Counted from the stretch's first letter, positions 1-8,868 are shown. The stretch: DNA of 64,000 nucleotides from Clostridiales bacterium (GCA_018365455.1 JAGZJZ010000013.1:80510-144509); one strand, 5' to 3'. Made by a program: numbers and translations. Notes: generated from the letters alone by a model not told the origin.

Positions 1-1
1 G

Positions 2-340
2 GCACAGGGCTATATAGAGGAATGGATCTGCTATAAATGTGAGAGCGTTTCGGCAAAACGGCTCACGGTATTGCCGGGACAGACCGTAACGATCCGGGAC
101 GGAGCTCCATACGGGCTGATCTGCCTGGAGGGGCATGGAAGGTTTGGAGCCTGGGAAATAGAGTCACCTGTGTTAATCCGTTACGGAGAATTGACCCACG
201 ATGAGTATTTTGTTACTGAGAAAGCTGCATTGGAAGGGGTTACCATTACAAATCCTTCTGATACGGACCCTATTGTGATTTTAAAGCATTTTTCCGATAA
301 TCCGGATCTGAAATTATACCAAAACCTGTCTGAAAAGTAA
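2..340 (+). CDS. Cupin-family sugar isomerase-like protein, C-terminal part (cut by window edge)
   Basis: An open frame runs from the first base to a TAA at 338-340 with no start in the window, so only about the last 112 residues are seen. They align along their length with the C-terminus of the complete 404-residue cupin at 6064-7278. Shared landmarks are PGQTVTI, DGA-YG, GHG and a closing (V/I)LKHF. It is therefore a paralogue of that protein in the same gene cluster, ending 16 bp before the importer ATPase. The role is unproven; the cluster's chemistry suggests aldose-ketose isomerization. An internal TTG at 71 could give a shorter frame, but homology continues upstream of it, so it is not the start. 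Confidence 0.8.
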   Translation, partial: AQGYIEEWICYKCESVSAKRLTVLPGQTVTIRDGAPYGLICLEGHGRFGAWEIESPVLIRYGELTHDEYFVTEKAALEGVTITNPSDTDPIVILKHFSDNPDLKLYQNLSEK

Positions 341-356
341 GAAAGGAGGATGTGTT

Positions 357-1868
357 TTGCAGAGTGAAAAATATATCCTGGAAGCAAAAGGAATCAGCAA
401 ATCCTTTGCAGGCGTAAATGTATTAAATAATGTAGAACTGTGTATCGAACCCGGTGAACTCCATGCGCTGATGGGGGAAAACGGAGCCGGGAAGTCAACT
501 CTTATGAAGATTATCATGGGGATTTACACCAGGGACAGCGGAGAGATCATCTTCCAGGGTAAGCGGGTTGACTTTAAGGATGCCAGGGATGCACTGGATA
601 TGGGAATATCTATGATCCATCAGGAACTAAGCCCCATACCGGAGATGACAGTTGCCGAAAATGTCTTTTTGGGCAGAGAGAATAAAAAAATCAAAGGACT
701 TCCCTTTGTTGATGTAAAAGAATTGAATAAGAAAACAGAAAAAATCTTAGAGGAATACGGTTTAGAAGAGCTGATAAAACCAAATATGAAAATGAAGCAT
801 CTGAACATTGCACAGGTTCAGATGATGGAAATCATAAAAGCGGTTTCTTATGATTCCAAAGTTATCATTATGGATGAACCCACCTCCTCCTTATCGGAGA
901 CGGAAACGGAGATCCTGTTTCGGATTATCGACAATCTCAAAGCCAAAAATGTAGGCATCGTTTACATTTCCCACAGAATGGATGAAGTATTTCAGCTGGC
1001 TGACCGGGTATCGGTTCTTAGGGACGGAAGTTTTATCGGCTGTGTCAGAGTATCGGAAGCATCGCCGGAAGAACTGATTAACATGATGGTGGGGCGGGAG
1101 CTGGAAGGCGGATATCCCGTCAACGATACTCCCAAAGGTGAAGTGGTTCTGGAACTTCAGAACTTTACCAGAAAAGGTGTATTCCAGGACGTGAACATGA
1201 AGGTGTATGCGGGGGAGATCCTGGGGATTGCAGGTCTGGTCGGTGCAGGACGAAGCGAAGTAATGCGCGCCCTGGTAGGATATGACAGGCTGGACAGCGG
1301 TGAGATTATTATGGAGGGAAAGCCCATTACCATTACACATCCCAAGGATGCCAACCGCTACCATATCATTATGGCGTCTGAAGACAGAAAAGATCTGGGA
1401 CTGGTGCTCTGCCGGGATATTAAGGAGAATATCACGCTCCAGAATGCAGATAAATACAGCCGTGCAAGCTTTATCAATAAAGCAAAAGAAAGAAAAGTCT
1501 GTGATGAAATGGCGCGGAAGATGACAACGAAAATGAATGGCATTCATGATCTGGTGAGCAGCCTGTCAGGCGGTAACCAGCAGAAGGTAGTTCTGGCGAA
1601 ATGCCTTCTGGCGGACCCGAAAGTTTTAATTATGGACGAACCCACCAGAGGAATTGATGTGGGAGCGAAAGCAGCGATTTACCGAATGATGGTAGACCTT
1701 GCCAGGCAGGGTATGGCAATTATTATGATCTCTTCTGAAATGCCGGAGCTGATTGGCATGAGCAACCGAGTGATTGTAATGTCCAGAGGCAAGATTACAG
1801 GAGAACTTCAGGGGGAGGAAACGAAATCCCAGCAGACAATTTTAAAATTAGCACTGGGGACTGTTTAA
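357..1868 (+). CDS. Sugar ABC importer ATPase (RbsA/MglA type, two nucleotide-binding domains)
   Basis: This 503-residue protein should energize uptake of a monosaccharide at the inner face of the membrane. The first ATPase domain has Walker A GENGAGKST (40-48), Walker B VIIMDEP (169-175) and an SHR switch (205-207). The second has the degenerate P-loop GLVGAGRSE (293-301) usual for RbsA proteins, signature LSGGNQQ (403-409) and VLIMDEPTRGID (423-434). Length matches the family. The start is TTG at 357, chosen because AGGAGG at 344-349 sits 7 nt upstream. It lies between the truncated cupin and the permease, and the solute-binding protein follows the permease, so the importer is complete. The substrate is not identifiable from this subunit; pathway genes downstream suggest a pentose or ketopentose. 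Confidence 0.93.
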   Translation: MQSEKYILEAKGISKSFAGVNVLNNVELCIEPGELHALMGENGAGKSTLMKIIMGIYTRDSGEIIFQGKRVDFKDARDALDMGISMIHQELSPIPEMTVAENVFLGRENKKIKGLPFVDVKELNKKTEKILEEYGLEELIKPNMKMKHLNIAQVQMMEIIKAVSYDSKVIIMDEPTSSLSETETEILFRIIDNLKAKNVGIVYISHRMDEVFQLADRVSVLRDGSFIGCVRVSEASPEELINMMVGRELEGGYPVNDTPKGEVVLELQNFTRKGVFQDVNMKVYAGEILGIAGLVGAGRSEVMRALVGYDRLDSGEIIMEGKPITITHPKDANRYHIIMASEDRKDLGLVLCRDIKENITLQNADKYSRASFINKAKERKVCDEMARKMTTKMNGIHDLVSSLSGGNQQKVVLAKCLLADPKVLIMDEPTRGIDVGAKAAIYRMMVDLARQGMAIIMISSEMPELIGMSNRVIVMSRGKITGELQGEETKSQQTILKLALGTV

Positions 1869-1985
1869 AAATGATTTCCGACAGCTGTACGCATCATTTT
1901 GCGGCATATTAGTTCCAATTTCAAAGCAGCTGTCAGAAAGTAATTTCCAACATGCTCCGGGCGGAGACAAGATTGAAAGGAGAAA

Positions 1986-2191
1986 GCAGCATTTCAGGAT
2001 AGTATAACTCACAGCAAATAACCAAATGTTTCGCTGGTCTGATTTTCCGATAGCACATGTGTAAAATACTCAGCGTAGCCCGCTACGCCTCCGTTTTTAC
2101 ACATGCACTCTCAAAAAATCATCCTCACCGAACCATTCAGCTATTTACTTTAAGTTATACTAGCCTGTAAGCTGCAATGGGTATAAGAATG
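1986..2191 (+). repeat. Third, diverged copy of the start-codon element, split by a MITE
   Basis: With the MITE at 2000-2162 removed, the flanks read GCAGCATTTCAGGA plus GCCTGTAAGCTGCAATGGG followed by TATAAGAATG. The right part matches the 3' ends of the elements at 8906-9021 and 20295-20402, which also end in TGCAATGGG(T/A)(A/G)TAA(A/G)AATG. GCAGC/GCTGC and CAGG/CCTG would pair as a hairpin whose loop is where the MITE sits. The upstream pseudoknot half of the other copies is not clearly present here. Confidence 0.45.
2000..2162. mobile_element. 163-bp MITE-like palindromic element
   Basis: Perfect 10-bp terminal inverted repeats, TAGTATAACT (2000-2009) and AGTTATACTA (2153-2162), bound a sequence whose two halves are imperfect reverse complements along nearly their full length. 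Matching blocks include CACATGTGTAAAA on the left and TTTTTACACATG on the right. A tight GCGTAGC-CC-GCTACGC core lies at about 2072-2087. It has no coding capacity and no transposase. In mRNA it would form a long hairpin between the importer ATPase and permease genes. The rest of the 1869-2188 gap holds a smaller inverted repeat, GACAGCTG/CAGCTGTC (about 1880-1935). Confidence 0.75.
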
Positions 2192-3133
2192 AATAATAAA
2201 AAGAATTGGGGAAAGGTACTGCGGGAATTTGGTCTGGTATTTGTAATCATATTTATCGTAGTACTGATGACTATTGTAAAACCTGTATTTTTATCCAGCG
2301 GAAATATTTTAAATATTCTCCGTCAGGTTTCCATCAACGGCATCCTGGCAGTGGGAATGACCTTCATTATCCTGACGGGGGGAATTGACTTATCGGTAGG
2401 ATCGCTGGTGGCAGTTACCAGTGTAATCAGCGGTTCTCTGCTGATGAACGATGGAAATGTGTTTCTGGCATGTGTGGTGGGTGTCCTGGCAGCAGTAGCA
2501 TTTGGCGTATTGAACGGATACCTGGTTGCTTATATTGGTTTTCAGCCATTTATTGCAACCCTGGCAAGTACCACAATTGGACGTGGATTCGCCATGGTGT
2601 ACTCCAACGGAAAGCCATATACCATTACGAATGAATCCTTCCTTGCAATCGGACAGGGAAATGTGCTGGGTGTCCCCACACCGATTATCATACTGGTCAT
2701 CGTGTGCATTATTGGTCTGGTTGTATTAAAATGTACCACCTTCGGAAGATATGTATTTGCAATCGGCGGCAACAAGAACGCAGCAAAACTCTCCGGTGTG
2801 AAGACGCGTAAAGTAGAAATGATGGTTTACATATTATCGGGAGTCTGCTGCGGTATCGTTGGTCTGATTTTATCAGCCCGCATCAGTTCCGGACAGCCAA
2901 CGGCGGCAGAAGGATTTGAACTGGATGCTATTGCGGCGACGGCAATCGGCGGCACCAGTATGAGCGGTGGTATCGGCGGACTGCGGGGCACCATATTCGG
3001 CTTTATCATTATCGGATTAATCAGTAACTCATTGAACCTGGTTAATGTCAATTCTTTCTGGCAGCAGATCGTAAAAGGATTCATTATTTTACTGGCTGTA
3101 CTGATGGATATGAAGACAAAGAGCAGAGAATGA
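2189..3133 (+). CDS. Sugar ABC importer permease (RbsC type)
   Basis: This 314-residue integral membrane protein is rich in hydrophobic segments (about 8-10 predicted helices). Near residue 65-75 it has GGIDLSVGSLVA, the signature segment of RbsC-family permeases. It should form the translocation path served by the ATPase at 357-1868 and the binding protein at 3269-4369. Two in-frame ATGs occur, 2177 and 2189; neither has a canonical Shine-Dalgarno. I prefer 2189 because the same ATGGG-N6-ATG arrangement precedes two unrelated genes in this window, and in those the second ATG gives the family-typical N-terminus. The 320-bp gap to the ATPase gene carries a MITE that may reduce or uncouple expression. 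Confidence 0.9.
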   Translation: MNNKKNWGKVLREFGLVFVIIFIVVLMTIVKPVFLSSGNILNILRQVSINGILAVGMTFIILTGGIDLSVGSLVAVTSVISGSLLMNDGNVFLACVVGVLAAVAFGVLNGYLVAYIGFQPFIATLASTTIGRGFAMVYSNGKPYTITNESFLAIGQGNVLGVPTPIIILVIVCIIGLVVLKCTTFGRYVFAIGGNKNAAKLSGVKTRKVEMMVYILSGVCCGIVGLILSARISSGQPTAAEGFELDAIAATAIGGTSMSGGIGGLRGTIFGFIIIGLISNSLNLVNVNSFWQQIVKGFIILLAVLMDMKTKSRE

Positions 3134-3144
3134 CACAATTACAA

Positions 3145-3228
3145 GTACTGCGTTGCGTAAATAACTGTGCTCTAGTGCCTGACGCAGATAGCGTGTGCTA
3201 GAGCGTAGGAATTTATGCAATGCATTAC
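3145..3228. repeat. 84-bp near-perfect palindrome (REP/MITE-like)
   Basis: The left half beginning GTACTGCGTTGCGTAAAT is matched by the reverse complement of the right half, GTAATGCATTGCATAAAT. Both arms carry GCTCTAG/CTAGAGC, and an ACGC/GCGT core closes on AGATA. It lies between the permease and binding-protein genes. Its GCTCTAG word recurs in the intergenic motifs at 7306, 36947 and 44762. It would fold as one long hairpin in the operon mRNA, a feature that often stabilizes upstream or downstream segments differentially. Confidence 0.65.
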
Positions 3229-3268
3229 GAGATACCTATTTATTAAAATATAAGGAGGATATAAAGGT

Positions 3269-4369
3269 ATGAAGAAGAAAATGATCAGTGGTTTACTCGC
3301 AGTGGCAATGGTGGCATCTGTACTCGCAGGCTGTGGACAGGGAGGCGGCAAGACAACAGAAGCAGCCAAGACAACCGAGGCAGCAAAGGCAGAGACGAAA
3401 GGGGAAACATCGGCAGACACAAAGGCAGAAGATACAAAAGCAGAGGATGCAGGCACAGAAGCAGTGGATGCAGGCACAGAAGCAGTGGAAAAAGCTACAC
3501 AGGCAGCAGCAGCTTCCTCTGACAATGGAGACTATACCATCGGCGTTATTATGAAAGACAATTCCGATACATTTGTTAAGCGAATTGCAGATGCCATTGA
3601 GGCAAGAGGAAAAGAACTGGGTGTAAAATTGCTTATGAATGATGCGGAAGGAGACGTGAACAAGCAGATCGAAATCACAGAAAACCTGATCACACAGCAG
3701 GTAGATGCCATTATTTTAAATGCCCAGGATATGGATGGCAGCAGCCCCTGTATTACAAAAGCAAATGAAGCAAAGATTCCCATTGTAAACTGCAACTGCG
3801 ATACGGTAAATAAGGATTACCAGTCCTTTGTAGGATGTGAGGATAAAGAATCCGGTTTGATCGAAGCAAACTATGTATTAGAAAATCTCCCGGAAGGCTC
3901 CAAAATCTGTGTCATCCAGGGTCCAATGGGACAGGCTGGCCAGGTAGGCCGCTGGGCAGGTTATGAAGAAGCAGGTTTATTTGATAAGTATGAACTGCTG
4001 GCAGAACAGACTGCAAACTGGAAGCGGGAAGAAGCTCTGGCGCTGGCGGAAGACTGGATTACTACCTATGGCGACGAATTAAAAGGAATCATCTGCGAAA
4101 ATGACGACATGGCTCTGGGTGCATTATCAGCATGTAAAGCAGCAGGCAGAACAGATATAATGATCACCGGCGTTGATGCAATTTCAGATGCTCTGACGGC
4201 AGTTAAAAATGGGGAAATGGCATGTACCGTATTCCAGGATGCGGAAGGACAGGGATCAACAGCTGTGGACACCGCTCTGGCACTGGCTAAGGGAGAAAAG
4301 GTGGAATATGATATCCGTATTCCGTTCCAGTTAGTAACCAAAGATAATGTAGACGAATTTATCAAATAA
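3269..4369 (+). CDS. Sugar ABC importer solute-binding lipoprotein
   Basis: This 366-residue extracellular receptor belongs to the RbsB-like (type I periplasmic-binding) family. It has a lipoprotein signal peptide with lipobox LAGC and lipidated Cys22, followed by a 50-60-residue Thr/Glu/Ala/Lys-rich linker with TTEAAK and DAGTEAV repeats that tethers it to the membrane. The binding fold starts near YTIGVIMKDNSDTF at about residue 90. AAGGAGG at 3252-3258 supports the ATG at 3269. It is the third importer gene after the ATPase and permease. The ligand cannot be read from sequence alone; downstream genes suggest a pentose such as lyxose or xylulose. Confidence 0.92.
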   Translation: MKKKMISGLLAVAMVASVLAGCGQGGGKTTEAAKTTEAAKAETKGETSADTKAEDTKAEDAGTEAVDAGTEAVEKATQAAAASSDNGDYTIGVIMKDNSDTFVKRIADAIEARGKELGVKLLMNDAEGDVNKQIEITENLITQQVDAIILNAQDMDGSSPCITKANEAKIPIVNCNCDTVNKDYQSFVGCEDKESGLIEANYVLENLPEGSKICVIQGPMGQAGQVGRWAGYEEAGLFDKYELLAEQTANWKREEALALAEDWITTYGDELKGIICENDDMALGALSACKAAGRTDIMITGVDAISDALTAVKNGEMACTVFQDAEGQGSTAVDTALALAKGEKVEYDIRIPFQLVTKDNVDEFIK

Positions 4370-4381
4370 GAAATTAAGGCA

Positions 4382-4455
4382 GCCTCCGTCAATGGGACTC
4401 GTGTCAGATAGTAATATTGGATTACAATATTAGAACACAGTCTGATGGCGGGGGC
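4382..4455 (+). other. Structured intergenic segment (nested stems)
   Basis: GCCTCCGTCA (4382-4391) can pair with TGATGGCGGGGGC (4443-4455), enclosing a perfect AATATTG/CAATATT stem (4413-4431). There is no T-run, so it is not a simple terminator. It sits between the binding protein and mutarotase genes and may set transcript stability or partial read-through. No known riboswitch was recognised. Confidence 0.4.
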
Positions 4456-4478
4456 ACCAATAGAAATGAGGGAGCAGT

Positions 4479-4907
4479 ATGCTTAAGAATATACCTAAGA
4501 TTATTTCACCGGAACTGATGAAAGTAATGATGGAAATGGGACATAGTGATGTCCTGATTATCGCCGATGCCAATTATCCTGCAGCGGCACATGCAAAACG
4601 CCTGATCCGATTAGAAGGGGTGGAAGTCCCGGAACTTCTGGAAGCCATCCTGCCATTTTTTCCGCTGGATAACTTTATAGAGCATCCGGTAAGGCTTATG
4701 GAGAACCTGCCCACAGAGCCGGTACCTGAAATATGGGATGTCTACGACTCTATATTAAGAAAACATGATACAGACCGTGCATTTGAGGAATTTAAATTGA
4801 TAGACCGCCTTCCTTTTTATGAAGAGTCTGAGAAGGCATATCTGATTGTACAGACCGGGACAACGGCGCGTTACGCGAATATTGTGCTGCAAAAAGGTGT
4901 GTGCTGA
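4479..4907 (+). CDS. fucU: RbsD/FucU-family sugar mutarotase
   Basis: This 142-residue cytosolic enzyme should interconvert anomers (pyranose alpha/beta) of the imported sugar before metabolism. Near the N-terminus it has MGHSDVLIIADANYP, the family segment containing the conserved His and Asp. It ends with the typical TGTTARYANIVLQKGV, which includes the family Tyr. Length agrees with FucU (about 140). GAGGGAG lies 4 nt before the ATG. It follows the importer and precedes the DUF4432 gene by 22 bp. Assignment to fucose rather than ribose or another sugar is not secure, and the symbol denotes family only. Confidence 0.85.
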   Translation: MLKNIPKIISPELMKVMMEMGHSDVLIIADANYPAAAHAKRLIRLEGVEVPELLEAILPFFPLDNFIEHPVRLMENLPTEPVPEIWDVYDSILRKHDTDRAFEEFKLIDRLPFYEESEKAYLIVQTGTTARYANIVLQKGVC

Positions 4908-4929
4908 ACACGCTCTGAGAGGTGATGTA

Positions 4930-6018
4930 ATGAACTATAACGATGAAAAAAAATATGTTGGAAATAGAGACCAGCTGTTTCAGATAAAGAAGGTGAAATT
5001 GCAGGAGGGAAAAGCGAGGGGCGTTACCATGCTGGAAGTGGCAAACCGGTCGGGAATGCAGTTTGACGTAAATGCAGACAGAGGCATGGACATTTCATTT
5101 CTGAGTTTTAACGGAGAGAACTTTGGATATATCTCGCCCTGCGGAGTTGCGGCACCGGAATATTTTGATGACCAAAAACTGGGATTCCTAAAAAGCTTTA
5201 CGGCTGGATTTTTAACCACCTGCGGTTTGAAAATTGCCGGCGCACCCTGTGAATATGAGGGAAAAGCCTATGGACTGCATGGAAATGTATCCCACATTCC
5301 CGCAAAGGAATTTCGGTATGAATTGGTGGAAACAGACGGCAGCCCGTACATAGAGATCCAGGGAAGTATGCAGGATGCAGAGATATTCCAGGATAAGCTG
5401 ACATTAAAGAGAAATATACGGTGCGGCTACCGGGAAAAAGAATTCACCATTACGGACAGAGTAACAAATGAGGGATTTAAAAAAGCAAGGCATATGATTC
5501 TATATCACTGCAACATCGGATACCCCATCTTAAGCCCCGCAAGCGAGGTGTATATCCCTTCCGCAAAAGTTACACCCAGGACAGAACATGCAAAAATAGG
5601 ATTAAAGGAGTGGTACAAAACCCAGCAGGCAGACCCCGATTATGAGGAAATGTGTTATTACCACAAGCTGATTCCGGACGGGAACAACCATGGACATGCG
5701 GCAGTTTATAATCCCGAGCTAAACCTTGGTATAGAGATGGAAATAGACCTGGCGGCACTGGATCATTTTGTACAGTGGAAAATGATGGGCGCAGGTGAGT
5801 ACGTCATGGGGCTGGAGCCGGCAAATGCAACGATTGACGGCATAGAGGATGCAATCAAAAACGGTTCCATGAAATATCTGGAACCCGGAGAATCCGCAGA
5901 GTACCGGATTACTTTCCGGATACTGGAAGGGCGGGAAGCTTTTGAAAATATTAAAATAAAGCTGAATGATGAAATAGAAAACAATAGAAAAGAAAATGAA
6001 AACAATAAAGAACAATAG
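4930..6018 (+). CDS. DUF4432 / aldose 1-epimerase-like protein
   Basis: This 362-residue protein of the galactose-mutarotase-like fold (DUF4432) probably acts on the same sugar as its neighbours. The family features visible are NADRGMDIS near the N-terminus, a central YGLHGNVSHIPA, ILYHCNIGYP, and a C-terminal MGLEPANATIDG. I chose the ATG at 4930, with GAGAGGTGAT upstream. A frame open from 4846 would overlap the mutarotase gene by 62 bp and adds a non-conserved Cys/Arg-rich stretch. The C-terminus ends in a short charged Asn/Glu/Lys tail. The enzymatic reaction is not established for most members of the family. Confidence 0.82.
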   Translation: MNYNDEKKYVGNRDQLFQIKKVKLQEGKARGVTMLEVANRSGMQFDVNADRGMDISFLSFNGENFGYISPCGVAAPEYFDDQKLGFLKSFTAGFLTTCGLKIAGAPCEYEGKAYGLHGNVSHIPAKEFRYELVETDGSPYIEIQGSMQDAEIFQDKLTLKRNIRCGYREKEFTITDRVTNEGFKKARHMILYHCNIGYPILSPASEVYIPSAKVTPRTEHAKIGLKEWYKTQQADPDYEEMCYYHKLIPDGNNHGHAAVYNPELNLGIEMEIDLAALDHFVQWKMMGAGEYVMGLEPANATIDGIEDAIKNGSMKYLEPGESAEYRITFRILEGREAFENIKIKLNDEIENNRKENENNKEQ

Positions 6019-6063
6019 GAAACAAAATTGAGAACATAGAAAACAGGAAAGGAACAGAAAAAT

Positions 6064-7278
6064 ATGGCAGACCAGACATTAATAGAAAAAGTATTTGAAG
6101 AAGGAGGCGGGATCTTCCGTTTAAATCCCACCTTTGTACCAAGAAGATTTGGAAAGGCAGGACACCGGTTGAAGTTACATCCGGATGACTATTACGCACT
6201 GGGAATTGAGAGAGGGTCTATCAAAGAGAGATGGTTTTCTTCTACCATACCGGCAAACAACGGTCCTCTGGCAGCTCCGGATGAAGGAATGAGCTATGTA
6301 GCCGTATCCTATGAAACAGATGAGAAATTCACATTAAAAGAAGCCATTGATACAATGGGTGAAAAAATTGTGGGAAAAGAACTTATGGAGAAATATGGCG
6401 GCTGGCCCATGTATTCTAAATTCTTTGATTTTGAAAATCCCCTTTTCCATCATGTACATCTTACATTTGAGGATGCAGCAAGAGTAGGGAAGCTTGGCAA
6501 ACCGGAATGCTACTATTTTCCCAAACAGCTGAACAACTACCAGGGGGAATGCAATGCTACCTATTTCGGTTTCGATCCGGATACAGACCCGGAAGAGGTG
6601 AAGAGAAGACTGCGTAATTATAATAACGATGATACCAGAATTACGGAATTGTCCAGGGCTTACCGGGTACAGCTTGGGACAGGCTGGTATACTCCGGCTG
6701 GGGTTATTCATGCTCCCGCATCTTATCTCACCTATGAGCCACAGTGGAACTCCGATGTAAACTCCGTAGAAGAAAATGTAGTTTCCGGGGAAATATACTC
6801 CAGAGACATGCTGGTAGAGGAATGCCCCGAGGATAAAAAGGATGACATAGATTATATATTCAGCCTTCTTGACTGGGAAAAGAACACGGACCCCCATTAC
6901 AAACAGACCTATTTCAGACCGCCTGTTACAGCAAGGGAGACAGAACAGTATATGGAAAAATGGGTAACTTACGCAAATGATTATGTAGCAGCAAAAGAAT
7001 TAACCATTTATCCGGGGCAGACAGTAACCATCCAAGATGGGGCTGCTTATGGATGCATCTTCATCCAGGGACATGGAAAAATGGGTGTGTATGATGCAGA
7101 GGCAGTGACATTGCTCCGCTTCGGACAGCAAAGTTCAGATGAATTCTTTGTGTCGGAAGGAACTGCAAAAGAGGGTGTTGTGATTACCAATGAAAGTAAG
7201 GTGGAGCCATTGGTTTTACTAAAACATTTCGGACCAAATCATCCGGATGTGCCAAAAGAAGTACCTGCAGCTAAGTAG
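6064..7278 (+). CDS. Cupin-fold sugar isomerase-like protein
   Basis: This 404-residue soluble protein has cupin-type metal-ligand candidates: FHHVHLTFE near residue 123-131 and GWYTPAGVIHAPAS near 214-227. It also has a C-terminal second cupin-like half (PGQTVTIQDGAAYG). It is the complete paralogue of the truncated gene at 2-340, so the cluster has two copies. Lyxose isomerases and phosphomannose isomerases are cupins, and an LyxK-like kinase and epimerases follow. Aldose-to-ketose conversion upstream of the kinase is therefore a reasonable inference, not a demonstrated function. It starts 45 bp after the DUF4432 gene. Confidence 0.78.
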   Translation: MADQTLIEKVFEEGGGIFRLNPTFVPRRFGKAGHRLKLHPDDYYALGIERGSIKERWFSSTIPANNGPLAAPDEGMSYVAVSYETDEKFTLKEAIDTMGEKIVGKELMEKYGGWPMYSKFFDFENPLFHHVHLTFEDAARVGKLGKPECYYFPKQLNNYQGECNATYFGFDPDTDPEEVKRRLRNYNNDDTRITELSRAYRVQLGTGWYTPAGVIHAPASYLTYEPQWNSDVNSVEENVVSGEIYSRDMLVEECPEDKKDDIDYIFSLLDWEKNTDPHYKQTYFRPPVTARETEQYMEKWVTYANDYVAAKELTIYPGQTVTIQDGAAYGCIFIQGHGKMGVYDAEAVTLLRFGQQSSDEFFVSEGTAKEGVVITNESKVEPLVLLKHFGPNHPDVPKEVPAAK

Positions 7279-7305
7279 AGAGCGGAGTGGGGCGTGCAGA
7301 TGGCA

Positions 7306-7331
7306 GGAATGAATTTTCAAACACGCTCTAG
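7306..7331 (+). repeat. Copy 1 of a 26-bp dispersed intergenic motif ending CACGCTCTAG
   Basis: The 26 bp here match 24 of 26 at 36947-36972, and a diverged copy lies at 44762-44785. All share AATTTT(C/A)AAA and CGCTCTAG or GGCTCTAG and are intergenic. Upstream GCGTG (about 7293) can pair with the CACGC, suggesting a degraded palindrome related to 3145-3228. Confidence 0.5.
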
Positions 7332-7353
7332 AATTTGAAAGGAGTGGCATTGG

Positions 7354-8868
7354 ATGAAATATTTGATGGGGATTGACAATGGGGGAACATTTTCAAAAGC
7401 AGCGATCTTTGACCAGGAGGGGAGACAGATTTCCGTAGCAAGCGTCCCCACTGTGACGATTACACCAAAGCCCGGGTATACGGAAAGGGATATGGAGGAT
7501 CTTTGGGAAGTGAACGCAGCGGCTATCCGGGCAGCGATAGCAAAAAGCGGGATAAATCCCAACGATATAGCCGGCATATCATTTTCGGGGCATGGGAAGG
7601 GTCTGTATATGGTGGGATACGATGACAGACCATCCTATCATGGAATCCTGTCCACAGATGCCAGAGCCTGGGAGTATGTGGAAAGATGGAATCGCGACGG
7701 CACAAGGGAAAAGGTATTCGAAAAATCTTACCAGGAAATACTGGCATGCCAGCCGGTGAGTATTCTGGCGTGGTTAAAGGATCATCATCCTGAGGTGATT
7801 GCAAATACGAAGTTTATATTCGCAGTAAAGGACTATATCCGATATCGCCTGACCGGGGAAGCATTTGCAGAACGATCAGACTTTACAGGAGCAAATCTGG
7901 TGAACTTAAGTACCGGAAAATATGACAGAGAACATCTGAAGCTCTTTGGATTAGAAGAAATATATGAAAAGCTGCCCCCACTTCGCGGATCTGCTGATCT
8001 CTGCGGCTGTGTAACGGCAGAGGCAAGTACAAAGACCTCTTTGCCGCAGGGAATTCCCGTTGCTGCAGGCATGTTTGATGTGGATGCCTGCGGGATTGCT
8101 TCCGGGCTGTCAGACGAAGAGCAGATGTGCATGATCGCAGGGACCTGGAGCATCAATGAATTCATTGGAAAAGCTCCGGTAACCAATCAAACCGTAGCAT
8201 TAAACTCCATGTTCTGCATACCGGGATATTATCTGATCGAAGAAAGCAGTCCCACATCTGCAGGGAACATGGAATGGTTTATAAGAAATCTTCTGAATTT
8301 TGAAAAAGAGGAAGCAAAAAAAGAGGGGCAGTCCATTTATGATATCACAAACAAATGGGTGGCTGAGATCAAGCCGGAAGAATCTAACGTGATCTTCCTG
8401 CCCTTTTTAAATGGTTCCAATGAAGACGCACTGGCAAAGGGAACCTTTGTAGGACTAACCGGATACCACAACAAGAAACACATGCTAAGGGCTGTGTATG
8501 AAGGCATTGTATTTTCCCATCTCACCCATGTGAAAAAATTACTGCAGAACCGTTCCGTACCGGCAAGCATCAGACTGTCCGGCGGCGCGGCGAACTCAGA
8601 CGTATGGGTGCAGATCTTCGCAGATGCACTTCAGATTCCGGTTGACGTAATCGAAGACAAAGAACTGGGGGCACAGGGAGCCGCAATGGCAGCGGGAATA
8701 GCAGCGGGAATCTACGCCGATTATCAGGACGCCATCCGCCGCACGGTAACCATCACCAAAACAGTAAAGCCCCGATTAGCGTACAGAAAAATATATGAAG
8801 AGAAGTACGAGGCGTATCGTGCAGTCATAAAGGGGCTTAGCGGAGCGTGGAAGTATTTTAAAAATTAA
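7354..8868 (+). CDS. lyxK: FGGY-family carbohydrate kinase, L-xylulose kinase-like
   Basis: This 504-residue cytosolic kinase should phosphorylate a ketopentose with ATP. Features seen are the N-terminal phosphate-binding GIDNGGTFSKA, ERDMEDLW near residue 46, GHGKGLY, MFDVDACG, a GTWSINEF segment, SPTSAGNMEWF, FLPFLNGSN, the YEGIVFSH helix and the GGAANSDVW motif near residue 410. Their order and wording follow Escherichia coli LyxK (L-xylulose/3-keto-L-gulonate kinase) closely. Adjacent L-xylulose-5-P 3-epimerase and L-ribulose-5-P 4-epimerase genes give the same pathway logic. AAAGGAG 9 nt before the ATG fixes the start. Confidence 0.88.
   Translation: MKYLMGIDNGGTFSKAAIFDQEGRQISVASVPTVTITPKPGYTERDMEDLWEVNAAAIRAAIAKSGINPNDIAGISFSGHGKGLYMVGYDDRPSYHGILSTDARAWEYVERWNRDGTREKVFEKSYQEILACQPVSILAWLKDHHPEVIANTKFIFAVKDYIRYRLTGEAFAERSDFTGANLVNLSTGKYDREHLKLFGLEEIYEKLPPLRGSADLCGCVTAEASTKTSLPQGIPVAAGMFDVDACGIASGLSDEEQMCMIAGTWSINEFIGKAPVTNQTVALNSMFCIPGYYLIEESSPTSAGNMEWFIRNLLNFEKEEAKKEGQSIYDITNKWVAEIKPEESNVIFLPFLNGSNEDALAKGTFVGLTGYHNKKHMLRAVYEGIVFSHLTHVKKLLQNRSVPASIRLSGGAANSDVWVQIFADALQIPVDVIEDKELGAQGAAMAAGIAAGIYADYQDAIRRTVTITKTVKPRLAYRKIYEEKYEAYRAVIKGLSGAWKYFKN

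Noticed and set aside
891..1547. 218-codon open frame antisense to the importer ATPase
   Set aside because: It lies fully inside a well-supported ABC ATPase gene and has no family motifs.
4846..4929. N-terminal extension of the DUF4432 protein
   Set aside because: It would overlap the mutarotase gene, and a good ribosome site precedes ATG 4930.
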